From Sipunculus nudus (lineage: Eukaryota; Annelida; Sipuncula; Golfingiida; Sipunculidae): a stretch of DNA of 64,000 bases. The number at the start of each line of letters is the position of its first letter. Position 1 is the stretch's first letter. Of the stretch, positions 1-13,065 are shown piece after piece. The stretch lies in assembly GCA_026874595.1 (NCBI GenBank), contig CM049314.1, positions 62,227,300-62,291,299 of the forward strand. The letters run 5' to 3'. A program made the position numbers and the translations under genes. The notes under the pieces were generated by a model. The model searched no databases and had not been told where the DNA came from. It saw nothing but the letters and a program-made list of their open reading frames with translations.

Positions 1-929
1 GTACACTGGTATCCATGTTCATTAAAATCTTTATTGCCACCCTTGCTTTTTAAGTTTTGACCATTATTTTGGTAACATGTAACATTACTTGACTAAATTC
101 TTAAACAAGTTAAGGTGTACAGCCATTTATCGATGACCAGTTCAAGGCAGTGGACCATGTCCAATACACTTTTTATGGAACCAATAAATGCTTAAAATTC
201 TGTTTATTTTCTTTTAAATTTAATACTTATACTTCAATATATTCAGTTTTATCTGCTGGATATTCCTGGTGAAAAATTGGCTCAAGATTTTTTGCGAAAT
301 CGACAACTGATACAATCACACATTGAGAGGAGCAAAGCGAATCGGAATAAAGCGTTTTGGGACGAGACAAGCTCAAGATCTACTTTTCACAGATTATGTT
401 TCAATCATATAGAAAACTTCTAACAACAAAAATGAATATTCTAGAAAGACAAAGAAACATCACAAATTTTACTATTCATACTCAGAGTCATAGCACCAAA
501 TCAAGTTTAAAACTAAAATCAGTCATAAAAGTTAAAACTAGTTTTACTTGGTCGAATTAAAAAATAAACACACACAAGAAAATGGAGAGCGATCAGGTAC
601 AGAACAGATCAGTAATCTCACTTACATTCCATTTCCAGTTTAAAAAATGTATAATATGCCTGCTGTCTTTGACTTTACAAAAATTTACATGTTTACAAGA
701 AGGCTCAGAAAAACGTAAGATGCAAGATGGCTACGGATGTCAAGTGCGTCAGCGACGCTTGAGGGGCAGTTCACAAACTCCAGAATTCCCGTGATCTGAA
801 TGAGTCATATACCTTGATCATCTCACAGGAATTAGGAAAATTGTTTATCTTCTAAAATTATAAGATTATGTACAGCTTATCAGGGCTTTATCGATTAAAT
901 CTGCTTATTTTTAAGGAAACTCGTTCACT
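1..929. other. AT-rich sequence, no gene recognised
   Basis: Only short ORFs with no recognisable domain. It may hold introns or downstream exons of the possible minus-strand gene beginning at 984, but I cannot fix any with confidence. Confidence 0.4.
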
Positions 930-932
930 CAC

Positions 933-984
933 CTCCCGCTTGCTTCGCCGCTGATGCTTTTAAATTTCGTCCCCGAGAAGGCAT
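933..984 (-). CDS. Possible first coding exon of a minus-strand gene
   Basis: Read on the minus strand, an ATG at 984-982 opens MPSRGRNLKASAAKQAG and runs into a perfect donor (GGGAG|GTGAGT) at 932. Two CCAAT motifs lie just upstream on that strand, and the sequence is more GC-rich than its surroundings. A possible second exon (795-749) gives 15 more codons and then a stop, so the product could be very short, or the true exon 2 may lie elsewhere or off the window. I do not recognise the peptide. Confidence 0.35.
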
Positions 985-1100
985 GGCTTCCGCTGATTGG
1001 CTGACACGAAAAACGACTGGCCAATCAGAAGCTAGCAAGCTTAGTGCACAGCTGAGCGTGTTGATCTTTCTTCACACGTTCGGTTGGGCGCCATGCAATA
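985..1100 (-). promoter_or_regulatory. Candidate promoter with paired inverted CCAAT boxes
   Basis: GCTGATTGGCTGAC (about 992) and TGGCCAATCAGAAG (about 1019) place a CCAAT box on each strand within 30 bases, directly upstream of the minus-strand exon at 984-933. The stretch is GC-richer than the AT-rich flanks. No TATA box is evident. Either direction of transcription is possible. Confidence 0.35.
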
Positions 1101-1795
1101 TTAAAGTGAACCTTTAACGAACCGGTAGTGAATTCCGGATAAGCGGGCCCATGTAAACAAGATGCAGGGCATTCATTCACTTAGATAGGACATGCTGGCT
1201 CAGCGTGCGGAAACAAACAAGCTTGCCCTAGCTGGGATGCTTTGTGTAATTTTATGTTTATATACTGGTGTATATGTGGTTGCTTAAATGTGTGTACATC
1301 AATATGTATACCGAATAAGGAACTGGCAAAAAGTGTCCTGAACAGGCCAAGAACAGCCAGAACTAGGCTTAAACTAATCCTATACTAGGCCTATAGATAT
1401 AAACCAACTTGAAGGGACGGTGAAGGGCGATGGGCAGGGGGTGAAAAGAATAGGCCTACAGAGTTTTTTTCCAGATTCATATGTAAACATTCGCTCTGTT
1501 TTATAGCTTTACGATCCATATATAGTGAAAGTTTTATAATTAGGAAAATGTTGCTTTTTTCTTACTATAGTGCCATATCAGAGTTTGCTGTTATTTAATG
1601 TATGTTATAGGCCTATATTTTATTGTTGAGTAATTAATAAATTCCTTAATTCCGATCAAACTGTATAATAGCCTGTCGCATGTATGGGTGAGGGTGCAAT
1701 CAATTTCTAAATAATATTTTAAATATTAATTTGGGCGGAACTAGCAGACCAATTTGTGTTGTTTTGCGGATAGATTTAAATCCGATAAATGAACA

Positions 1796-1797
<2 letters not shown>
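1101..1797. other. Unique-looking AT-rich sequence without a recognised gene
   Basis: No domain-bearing ORF, no strong splice-bounded exon and no clear repeat structure was seen between the CCAAT region and the first (AT)n tract. Confidence 0.4.

Positions 1798-1850
<53 letters not shown>
1798..1850. repeat. (AT)n microsatellite
   Basis: About 26 perfect TA units. Confidence 0.98.
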
Positions 1851-1853
<3 letters not shown>

Positions 1854-2012
1854 TGGTGGATCAGGAAATTCAAGAAGGGGGGGGGGGAAGCTAATATATA
1901 GGCCTACTGGGTTGATGGGTATTCAATTATGAAAACTGAGTAGACATGTCGTAGACACACACTCGTACATATACATATAGGCCTTATATATGTTTATGCA
2001 AACCATAATGAC

Positions 2013-2016
<4 letters not shown>

Positions 2017-2071
<55 letters not shown>
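2017..2071. repeat. (AT)n microsatellite
   Basis: About 27 TA units with one interruption near the right end. Confidence 0.97.
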
Positions 2072-2213
2072 TCACACCTTTCTTAACGTCGGTATGACAC
2101 ATTTCAAATATTTATACTTAATCACATTTCAGATATATTACAATTTAGTACAAGGTTTTAGAAAATTAGGTATTATGTGTCAAGCACATTTTAATTCTAA
2201 ACGCTTTCATATA

Positions 2214-2285
2214 ACCACGCCTGGAATCGAACCCGGCTCTCCAGCGGAGAGGGCCGAGCGTTTTACCACTCAGTTGTCCAGGCCC
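2214..2285 (-). repeat. tRNA-like sequence (pseudo-tRNA or SINE head)
   Basis: On the minus strand it reads GGGCCTGGACAACTGAGTGG, then GGTAAAACGCTCGG (A-box-like) and CCGGGTTCGATTCCAGG with a perfect RNA polymerase III B box. The acceptor stem halves do not pair well, so this is more likely a tRNA-derived repeat than a working tRNA gene. Confidence 0.55.
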
Positions 2286-3697
2286 ATGCACGGCTTTATT
2301 ATTCACGTAAAATATCCATATGCTCTACTTGAGTGAATTTCAGTGAAATAACATGGAAAGTAATTAAGTGAAAAATAATCACCAAGCAAGGGGGCTGTGC
2401 ACGTATGGACTAATAAAATTAATTCATATTTGCATCTAGATGTAATGTTAATCCTGCAAGGAAAGATTTGTTATTAGAATGAAAGGTTATTAGAATCATA
2501 TAAATGTATAGAAATTAAAAAAAAAACTTGCACCGGGCATAATCAATAATACAAAATTTAAATATAGCGTGCACGCCACTTTTAGTGGCCTTACTCCGCG
2601 ACTTAACTAATCAAGCTTTTTTTAAGCCTCCAAGTGGTGTTAATTCTATATTTCTTCTTTCAGGTCATTTCTCCTTATTTTGGAGCTGCCATGCGAAAAT
2701 AATAATAATAATGATAAAAAAAAACAAAAAAAAAAAAAACGGACCTCTGGTCAAGCAGTCCTGTTATGGTAAGCAGACACGTGGACCATGTTTACTCACA
2801 CACAGAATCTAACACTGCATGCAGGGGTCGTAATACTTCACCTTTCCAACGAAAAGGCATTAATACAGATTTGCCTTTCCGCAGAAAAATTGCCTTTCCG
2901 CTAAAGATGCATCCTACCATCATATCAAACATTCAGTCACATTCGCTCAGGGTATATCCACCTGATTCTGCCAACTTGAATGCATGCACATTTGCATGCA
3001 AAAACTGAATGTTTTCAGTAGTAACACTTTAATATCAAACACACGATTGTGCAGTGAAAAAAAACACACTGCAGGAAAATGTAGGATATCATGCAAGGCC
3101 TAAATGCCAGTAAGTATTAGAAATTATATACCATTTTATAAAGAAAACATAGGAAATATATAGGTAACTGGTATAAAACCTCCTCTAAAATATTTCGTTT
3201 TAGTGTCATGTTTGGTACTACTTATCCAGCCACTATAAATATAATGTGGAAAACATCTAGTTGTTCACCTCTCCAACGGATTGATACAAAATGGAAAATA
3301 CAATTCCATGCACGTACTATATTCGCCCTCCGACTCCCCGTTGGGGGGTCATAATTGCATGCTATAGATTCGATGGCCCTACGTTTTCAGTGTATATAGC
3401 AGGCGGATAGGTGTTATATTGATCCCTGGCACGGTATATAACGTCCTATGTTAACATCATGTGTTAGCGTATAAAACAAGTGAAGTCCTTTTGTATTCAG
3501 CCAAAATGAACTAATGGCCGGAGATAATGCACATATTACTGCAAAAGTTTATGTACATTTAAGAGCCAGTTTTGACAGCAATATATTACCCTGAATTACC
3601 TACCCTAACACCAGATCACACATGCAATGGTCAAGCAGGATTTTATGGCAAATGCCACCGAAGTAATTTATCTACACAAACACACAATGGCCAAGCG

Positions 3698-3700
<3 letters not shown>
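2286..3700. other. AT-rich sequence without recognised gene
   Basis: Short A-runs and no supported coding exon. Small ORFs here have no domain features. Confidence 0.4.

Positions 3701-3740
<40 letters not shown>
3701..3740. repeat. (AT)n microsatellite
   Basis: Twenty perfect TA units. Confidence 0.98.
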
Positions 3741-3741
<1 letters not shown>

Positions 3742-3847
3742 CTTATACAAAGATTATTTACATATGATGACGAAACTTAACTATTTACGGCCCTTTTGAG
3801 GAAAAATTATTGTGTGCCAACAAATTCGCTGTAATTAAGTGCACCTG

Positions 3848-4062
3848 CAGGGGCGGATCCAGCATTTAGGAAAGGAGGGATCCAATTAACCCAGGAGGAC
3901 TGATGAAAACCCTAGCTATAAAAAGGTCCCCTGTTCCGGAAAAAAGGGGGGGGGGGGCAGGCCGCAAAAAAATGGTCTGAAACCCTTGAAAAAAGGTTGC
4001 GTCGGCTGAAAAAAAGGGGGGGGGGGCGGACACCTTGGACCTCTCCCCTGGATCCGCTTCTG
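3848..4062 (+). mobile_element. MITE, CAGGGGCGGATCCAG family, copy 1
   Basis: It begins CAGGGGCGGATCCAG and ends CTGGATCCGCTTCTG, giving inverted termini. Inside are the shared AGGAGGACTGATGAAAA-type block and two G-runs seen in the other copies (44748, 46888, 49404). Flanks ACCTG and GCCTG are a near-match 5-bp target duplication. It is non-coding. Confidence 0.85.
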
Positions 4063-4067
4063 GCCTG

Positions 4068-4145
4068 TTAGGGTAGGACGTAGCCTATAGTGGTTAAGGC
4101 GTTGGACTTCGGAGATGAAGGTCCCCGGTTCAAACCCCATCGGCA
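4068..4145 (+). repeat. tRNA-like sequence next to the MITE
   Basis: TAGTGGTTAAGGCGTTGGAC resembles an A box and CCCGGTTCAAACCCC contains a B-box match (GGTTCAAACC). Stem pairing is weak, so it is probably a tRNA-derived SINE head. Confidence 0.5.
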
Positions 4146-4554
4146 TGCACAAAAATGTGACTGGCTTAGACAAAAAGACGGTTGACTTTAGAAGTAAGCC
4201 GAGTTTCGTGGCTCGACTCGGCTTGCAAAATGTCGGCTGGCTTTAACTGACCTGAAAGCCTATTCATTTGACAATGTAACAAATTAAGTATCTTTTTTAT
4301 TTACACAATTTATCTGAATTACGTGTGACACATTTCATCCATATTACGTTTAACTAGTTTGTGATTAAAAATCGAGTATTATTTATCCTGGTGGTTTCAT
4401 AAGCCAACATTTTCATTCTTAAACAATCATACCGAAAAAAATCGAAAAAATAAATCCTGAACATTTGTTTCGGGCATTTTTAATTGTAAAAGATTGATCT
4501 TTTTGTATTATTTTTCTCAAGCCAAACTGAGCTGCATAAAATTGGCTCACTTGG

Positions 4555-4816
4555 GCCAAAAAATTAAAAAGGTATGGTTCTCATGCACTATTTTCAGAAA
4601 TTACTGCGGGCGGGCAGAATTTTATTTTTTACCTTTTTTGTGTGTTAGATAAAAATGTCATATGATCAGGGAAAAGCATGAAAATAACAGTTTTTTTTTT
4701 ATTTTAGCTAAACAAGTAAAAGCACTACATATCAAGGGAAATCTTATCAAAATTGTATTATTTTATCTTCTTGAAAGGGCGGTGCCTGAGAACCATACTT
4801 TTTAATTTTTTTTGCC
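4555..4816. repeat. Foldback: about 34-bp inverted repeat arms
   Basis: The arm at 4555-4588 (contains GGTATGGTTCTCATGCAC) is nearly the reverse complement of 4782-4816 (GTGCCTGAGAACCATACTTT...). Related AT-rich sequence just inside the right arm (4739-4775) reappears at about 20490-20526, so this is a dispersed element. Confidence 0.6.
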
Positions 4817-5479
4817 TTAGGCTTAATGAAATATCGGCGGCGCCTCCTGATAAACTCGGCTGGCTAGGCTTAATCTTAACTTGGCTGTCGGCGGCGCAAA
4901 ATGTGGGCGACGCCGGCCTCTGCCACCGGTGCCTCAATGGCAGAATAGTTAAATCTCGTTATAGAACCTCAGAGATTAGCTGTAATGTTTTAAAGACAGG
5001 ATAGGACTTCTGGATTATCCCTAACCCCGTCCTTCATCCTCATGCAATAGACAGTGCCACCTACTGGTCATGGACCTATCCCTAACAAAAAAAAAAAAAA
5101 AAAAAAAAAGAAAAGTGCACTTTTAAATTTACAATGAAAAACATCAACCAGAAAACTGATATCCTGATCTGTGAGCTGGTACAAAGTTATTATATAAGCA
5201 GGCAAAGTAATTATGAACAGTTAGGGGGATTTTATCCGTTAATTATGGTTCTCCCTAAAAAAAACACACAAAAAAAACATTCTGCCGCAGCAATCATGGA
5301 TGCTGCGTTTAACGATCTGTTTTATGTTGTTAGCATCAAACATTATAATTTGTCGAAGGACATTTTAAGGGACTCCAAAAAAAGTATGCATTCCCGATAG
5401 GGCGGGGGTACGTGGAGCAGGGGTCCACCTTAGCTCCCAAACATATACATAATCACGTGAAACTTTCTTGGTTCGATAT

Positions 5480-6397
<918 letters not shown>

Positions 6398-7110
6398 GTA
6401 GGACGTTTCGGACACGAACGTTTCGGACTATGACATTCCGGACTAGACCAATCCGGACTAGGACGTTCCGGACAGCCTTTTTTCAAGGGAGGAAATTTAC
6501 GACATATCAATATTATTATCATAAATTATATTTATATCATAAAATAACCGTTTAAAATAAAATTTTGAGTGTATGAATGTACCCACATGATGATTGAAAT
6601 AATATTTATTTGGCTGGAAAAATTGGATATAAATTATATGATTATTATATACCATTCAACATTTACTTTTGAATGTATCTATGTGTATGTTTAATGATAA
6701 ATTATTTTCCCCTCCATATCAATATTATTTCCATAAAATAACCTTTTAAAATATAATTATGAATTATCTTTTGCTTACAAATACCACAAAATGAAAAACT
6801 AAAAGCTAGAAGTATTATTTTAAAAGTTTTGTTAACCAAATAAATATTATTTCATTCATACATTAAAAAAGTACTGTTAAATGGTTCTTCTATAGTGATT
6901 ATATTGATCTGCACATTCAAAAGTATATAATTAAATGGTATATATAATAATCATATAATTAACGCCTCATTTTGATTGCCAAATATATTGATTTTTATTT
7001 TTTTAAGCATATGGTAATAATATTGATCTGTCTTGCAAAAAGGTCGGTCCGGAACGTCCTAGTCCGGAATGTCCGTGTCCGAAACGTCTGTGTCCGAAAC
7101 GTCCGTCTAC
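6398..7110. mobile_element. Palindromic inverted-repeat DNA element
   Basis: It starts GTAGGACGTTTCGGACAC and ends GTGTCCGAAACGTCCGTCTAC. Subterminal repeats of the form GGACGTTCCGGAC occur at both ends, and the AT-rich interior folds back on itself (ATCAATATTATTATC near 6508 against GGTAATAATATTGATC near 7012). ACATTAAAT occurs on both sides (6385-6393 and 7112-7120), a likely 9-bp target duplication with a few bases of slack. It has no transposase. Confidence 0.8.
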
Positions 7111-7599
7111 CACATTAAATCATACATTAAAACATAATGGACAATATTTTAATAACTACATTCATTTCGACTTTAATTGTACAAAATATACATACACACA
7201 CACACATATATATAATACTGAATGGATCAGGCATATTACTGTATAATGGATGTCCTGTCCACCTCAAACACTTCACAAACCTTCGGTCATCATTGAGCTG
7301 GACTAAATCAATTAACGATGTGCCGGGGGAAACCTGCCCTACCGCAATTAGAGTATAATTTATGTCCAGTAATGAATATGACATGACCATCCCCGGTCAC
7401 ACGATACGGAACAAAAAATCCGCAAAACCAACCGCATCAGAGCATTTAGGGGGAGATCCACTTCCTGTGAAAAATGGAGAATTCTAATGTACGACCATAC
7501 ATGAAAAAGCATGTAAAATACATGTCATCTCAGCGTCGGTGCATTAATATTAGCGTATAGTAGAGAGTGGTATAGAATAGTAGCGGGGAAATTAGTGTA
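7111..7599. other. Spacer with short (CA)n tract
   Basis: A short CA/TA microsatellite is at about 7191-7212. Overlapping short ORFs on both strands show no domain. Confidence 0.4.
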
Positions 7600-7610
7600 A
7601 TACAGTAAAG

Positions 7611-8090
7611 TATGGAATAGAATAGAACAGAATAGAATAGTATTATATAGCATAGTATAGTATAGTATAATGCACTATAGTATGGAATAGAATAGAACAG
7701 AATAGAATAGAATAGTATTATATAGCATAGTATAGAATAGTATAATGCACTATAGTATGGAATAGAATAGAACAGAATAGAATAGAATAGTATTATGTAG
7801 CATAGTATAGTATAGTATAATGCACTATAGTATGGAATAGAATAGAACAGAATAGAATAGAATAGTATTATATAACATAGTATAGTATAGTATAATGCAC
7901 TATAGTATGGAATAGAATAGAACAGAATAGAATAGAATAGTGTTATATAACATAGTATAGTATAGTATAATGCACTATAGTATGGTATAGAATAGAACAG
8001 AATAGAATAGAATAGTATTATATAGCATAGTATAGTATAGTATAATGCACTACAGTATGGTATAGAATAGAACAGAATAGTATATAGTAT
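7611..8090. repeat. 75-bp minisatellite, about 6.5 copies
   Basis: TATGGAATAGAATAGAACAG recurs at 7611, 7681, 7756, 7831 and 7906, with TATGGTATAG variants at 7981 and 8056. The period is exactly 75 bases after the first 70-base copy. The unit is built from GAATA/TAGTA pentamers. Because 75 is divisible by three, a 204-codon minus-strand ORF stays open; its Tyr/Ile/Leu/Ser repeat is low-complexity and unlikely to be a gene. Confidence 0.95.
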
Positions 8091-8370
8091 AGTGTGATGT
8101 AGTATTAGTATAGTATAGTATAGCATTATATTCTGTATAGTCATGGTAATTAATGGCGTAACACAATCTAGTCTAGTCTAGTTTAGTATCGTATCTTATA
8201 TCATTTTGTATAGTATAGTATGATGTCGTATAGTGTAGTAACTATAATGATAATTAATGGCGTTGCGCAGTCTAGTCTAGTCTGATATAGTAAAATACCG
8301 TATTGTATCGTACATAGTATAGCATCCTATAGTATAGTGCCGTTTAGTATAGTGACATATAGTTCTGGCT
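8091..8370. repeat. TAGTA/TCTAG-rich degenerate repeat flank
   Basis: TCTAGTCTAGTCTAGT with a nearby TAATTAATGGCGT occurs twice about 100 bases apart (near 8147-8180 and 8250-8282), mixed with TAGTATAG runs. It continues the 75-bp array in decayed form. Confidence 0.7.
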
Positions 8371-9288
8371 GTGTTAGGCCTGTAAAGTGAAAAAGAAGAC
8401 GTACGACCGGCTGTCGAAATACCCGCCCCCCCCGCCAAATATTCAAAACAATTCATGAATTGCCTAACATTTATATTATCTTGCCAGAAGGATTAATAGG
8501 GAAATATAAATTTTTTCAAGTCCAGGTACAATCGTCCTTTCGTTCTAGCCCATTGGTATATTTTAATTTCGCTGAGACAAACACGAAATTTTAAGTCTTT
8601 TAGGTTAAATAAACCTTTTAATCTTTCTTCGATGGATTCTGAATGCTCCTTGATTTAAATTAAATTTTATTTTCAAACCATATTGAGTAAAACATGGTAG
8701 CGCCATGCAGTCCGTTCAAACTCCACAAAATCCACCCTTTGTCCAGTTTTGTTGCTGTTGTCCATATCAGATCGATTGGAAAGTCACGGTTCCATAGAAT
8801 ACGCAGTATATACTGTTAACGAACGTAATCTCCTATTGGAATTTAAGTTTGTCTGTGTATGTTTGGCAAACAGCAATGCCTAATTATAACACATTCATAC
8901 TGTTGACACACCTATGGGAGCTATGTCCGGTTCTGACCGGAGAAATCGCTTGGGATTTAAGTCACCTCCAGTAAGCCAACTATTGGTCGATAATTTTGAA
9001 TCATTTAGCGCTGCCTCTTGGACGCTTCGCTGACCCCGTTGTGTTTTATATTCTAACCCACCACTGCGGGAGATATGCTTGTTGATGCGCACAGTCATAA
9101 ACATTGTGTAATAACCAGTCATATTGATCTTATAAACCAAAAGGTGTTTACGGATTAGTAATATATCCACTGACCAGAGGACTTGGCTTTATACGGAGGA
9201 GTACTTCAGCGCAATAAGACATGTAGTTTAAACCTGTGAGATTCTGAGGTTTTAAACATTAAAGAATTCTGAAGATCACCAAGCAGCG
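8371..9288. other. Upstream region of the lectin/sushi gene
   Basis: This should contain the promoter and 5' UTR of the gene starting at 9289. I see no convincing TATA box, initiator or CpG cluster. A 91-codon minus-strand ORF (8895-9170) has no recognisable feature. Confidence 0.4.
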
Positions 9289-9319
9289 ATGATGCTGCGA
9301 TTATTTATCCAATGTTTAG
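9289..9319 (+). CDS. Exon 1: start codon and first half of signal peptide
   Basis: The exon encodes [10 protein letters not shown] and ends in phase 1 at a good donor (TTTAG|GTAAGAA). Spliced to the next exon it continues as [11 protein letters not shown], a textbook signal peptide with likely cleavage after SA at residue 21. Two ATGs are in tandem (9289 and 9292), with CAGCG just before. I chose this start because no other upstream exon gives a signal peptide in frame with CTLD1. No clear TATA box is visible upstream. Confidence 0.75.
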
Positions 9320-10981
9320 GTAAGAAAATGTCAACCTGTTTATAATAGTGTGATTGTTGTTAGTTTATTCAGTAAAGATAATCATTAACGCAAACTTTTC
9401 TTACTTTAGGTCTGGTCGTACGGCCTTTTAGCCGCTTGCAGCAAACAAACGTCTTCTGCCTTTAGCGGAGGACTGTTTCGTCGCCTCCCCCTTATACTGG
9501 GGTTGCCTGTTTGTTCGCAACGGTTTCAAATTCGCGATATTCGCGAAACTACATTCATGAATAAGAATTCCCATTGTAGAAGGCAAGTTGAAAAGATTTA
9601 ATATAAATAATAACAAAATTTGTATGTTCAAACTTTGCTATATTTTCCAATAATTTAGAATTATTCAGTTTCCCTTGCAAATTATTTTATATATACATTA
9701 TTTGATATAACTAATTTATATAATGAAGGTTTACTTTGTGTAAGTTTTTAATATCTTTAGATCGCGAAAATTGAACCCGTAAAATTCGCTAAATGTTATC
9801 CCCTCGAATAGGAAACCAACCAAGCACGGTATATATAGCTTAGTGGTGATTGAACACTATATACCGTCGTATTTTCTGATAAGGCAGCTTTATTATTCGT
9901 TTCACGGACGGTGTGATATAAATAGGTTAAAACTTCTTCCATGATAACAGTATCTCACTTTGATTACAGCTGCGACATATTGGCAAGTAGACGCGCATTT
10001 TACTTTGGTTTTTGTGTACACAGGCACTCATTTCCAGCACTAAAATGGCTTAGAAACTGTAAATAATTTTTACAGTTGACGTCATCCCGAGCTGAATGGA
10101 TTTCCCACTGAGCTGGCCGCTCTGATCGCCAGAGTAAAAAGTAAAATAATCACTGGAAACCAGTCTTTTTCTACATCTCTTTTGGCGCACTTTTCAGACA
10201 GTTGTCAAATTGTAAATGAAGTTGGAAATCGGTGAGCATGGCATGCAAACACCAACAGGACCATTATCACCTAGTTTGTTCCCATTAACGTCTGTTAATT
10301 CTATTAACTAAAAGAGACAGTCAGCTCGGGATGACGTCAACTTCCGCAACTAATAGAAGTATAAATGACAAATGACGGTGTTGCAGCTGGAATAAACGTA
10401 CCAAAATTCGCGGTTAGTGTGGAGAACTTTCATTTTTGGAAGATTAATCTTGTAAATAAAGAAGTTTTCAATTTGAACCATGTGAAGCGGATAATTCTCC
10501 GGAGTTCGGACTTGTGAAAAAATGGTGTCTTGCACCATTTTGCCGTGAAGTGCATTACTTTGTACCTTTGTTACTGGTATCTCGGCCATACTCAATGTGT
10601 TTACAGTTCCTAAGCTAATTTATAAATTTAGTGCTGGAAACGAGTGCCTGTGCTTGTGTATTATATATGGTTTGATAAGGCACCTGCCGTACTGCTCAAA
10701 ATCGAAATTACATGAGCAGTGTTAGAACGTATTTGCAGTGGCGACATTGATTCCCGTTTTATAAGGGGTATATAATGACATATTTAACCCGTGAATTAAT
10801 GTAATTAGCTTACCATATCAGGACTTAGTCTTTAAAAAAGTAGATACTTGAGATCATGATTGGTTTTCTCCATTTTACAAACAGATGGTACGGAGCTAAG
10901 AATCCCGCACGATCACATATGCGGGGTTGTGACTAAAATGTACCCTCAGATATATACATGTATACACACACACATATATAA

Positions 10982-11060
<79 letters not shown>

Positions 11061-13024
11061 TATGAGATACTTTATGGTCTTTTAACTTTATATTACACAA
11101 TGAATGTTTTAAGAAGAAGGTCAGGAAAACACCTCTCCCTTATATTCATATGCATCACCATAAAAATAAATTAAGTACAAGTCATGAGCCCTTTTAGGAG
11201 CTTCTCCATTAAAAGTAAGGCAGAACATTTTCATTTTTATGTGAGGTGTAAAATATGATCTTTGATTCCTGCGAATTTAGGTGACCCGAACGCTCAGTAT
11301 CAGTTGTCCCCGGTAGATGGCGCTTGTGAGATAGAAGTTCTATTTAAGTATTTAAAGGCTAAACTCGAGTTTGAAATACCACATAATAGAAACTTTATGT
11401 ATGTTACATTTTCTTTTCAGTTCTTTTCCTGTCTGTTGTGCCGTTATCAGCAAATCCCAGCTCGACGCATTGGGGGCCTTGTCAGACTCAAATGAACAGT
11501 CAAAATGGGGTCTGTTACTGGGCAGGGAGTCGTCCTATGTCGTGGGACAACGCCCAGAAAGAGTGTCAGCAAACAGGGGGAAATCTAATCACGTTTGAGT
11601 CTGAGGCGGTAGCGGATGAAGCGAAGGCTGTCACACTTGCAAATGGCATTAGGTATATTTTTGTTGATTTTTTTTGTCAATGTTTTTCTAGCAGGCCAAG
11701 CTTTTACACATCAGTGTGCATTTTAAATCATTTCTTGCCTTTCTTGAGTTAAAATATGGTGTCCGTGTTAAGGTCTCAAAATTATCAGTGTATTGCTGGC
11801 CTATTGACAATTTACTGAAACTCCACATTTAGCCAGATGTTGATGCAAGACAAAAGTTAAGGTTGAAGTTGAAGAGACTGTACCTGAGCGGTTAAGCCAG
11901 GGGCGTGTTAAGAGGGGGGCGCAACAGGCGCGTGCCCCCCTTAAATCTGTTCAACAAATTTTTAAGGGGCACCCAATTTCGTTAATTGTCAGGGCGTGCC
12001 TAAGGCTTTTGCAAAATAATCATACAAGTTGTATTTGTAAGTCTCATGTCCTAGTTAAAACTGTTTCAATTTAGTAGGCATATCAGTATAGGATGGCACT
12101 CTATAGCTGAGATGGACCAAACAAAAAGTTCATTGGAAGCTGCTGCTCATGCACAGGTCATGTCATGTTATGCATGGGGCGCGTCGGTCCTATATAGGGC
12201 GAAAAAACAATTGCGCATCCCGGCAGTTTGTCATTTGAGTATTATGTCTACAGATCTCGAGTTTGAAAATGTAATTTTTATTTTAGCCTAGGAATTTTTA
12301 ATGAGGCACAAGAAAAGGCTCGAAAATAATTAAGTCACGAGTTTTATGAAAAGTAAATATACATTTAGTTTCTAATAGTGAGTGATCCAAAGGGGCCCGG
12401 GCCCGTCAGGAGTTTCCTATGTGAAGAACACCAGAAAGTACTTGAAAATGAGAAAATCTCTTTGAGCTTTTATATAAACTTGCATCTATGTAGCTGTCAT
12501 CAGGACTCAAAGGGACCCGGCCCGGGCTTTGTCTCCTATAGGGCTCAGTTAAATGTTCGTTAATGCGGAACTTTATTTTTTTTAATCTTTGGTGTTAGCT
12601 TATAGTTTTAATCAGATGTGATGGGAAGGGTCTATGGGGATTCGGGCCCACAAGTTTCGAAAGGCTAGATGATGAGGTCTCAAATTGAAGTCTTTCATTT
12701 GTTTTAAATAGCATTTACTACTTTATACATATATGTTTTAACCCGTAGGTTTCAAAGGGCCTGGATGGGCCAGGAGTTCTTAAGGCCCATTACAATGCAT
12801 GGAAATGTAGAAATTCCTGGGTGATGATACACCATGGTTACGGTATAACAGAATGGTACATCTTATATTTAGTACAACACACCCGTGCATCCATTTATCG
12901 GGATGCTTTTCTTTTTGTGTGCGTGGGTGGGTGGGGGATCGCTTCATTTTGTTTTAAAATCCCGTGCTCCAAATATATGCATGCTATATATACTAGTATA
13001 AACTAGTATATATATATATGTATG

Positions 13025-13065
<41 letters not shown>

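Noticed and set aside
2214-2285. Functional tRNA gene
   Set aside because: The B box is perfect, but the acceptor stem does not pair and no clean cloverleaf forms; a tRNA-derived repeat fits better.
7530-8144. 204-codon minus-strand ORF
   Set aside because: It is the 75-bp minisatellite read in frame. The low-complexity Tyr/Ile/Leu/Ser repeat and lack of any domain or splice support argue against a gene.
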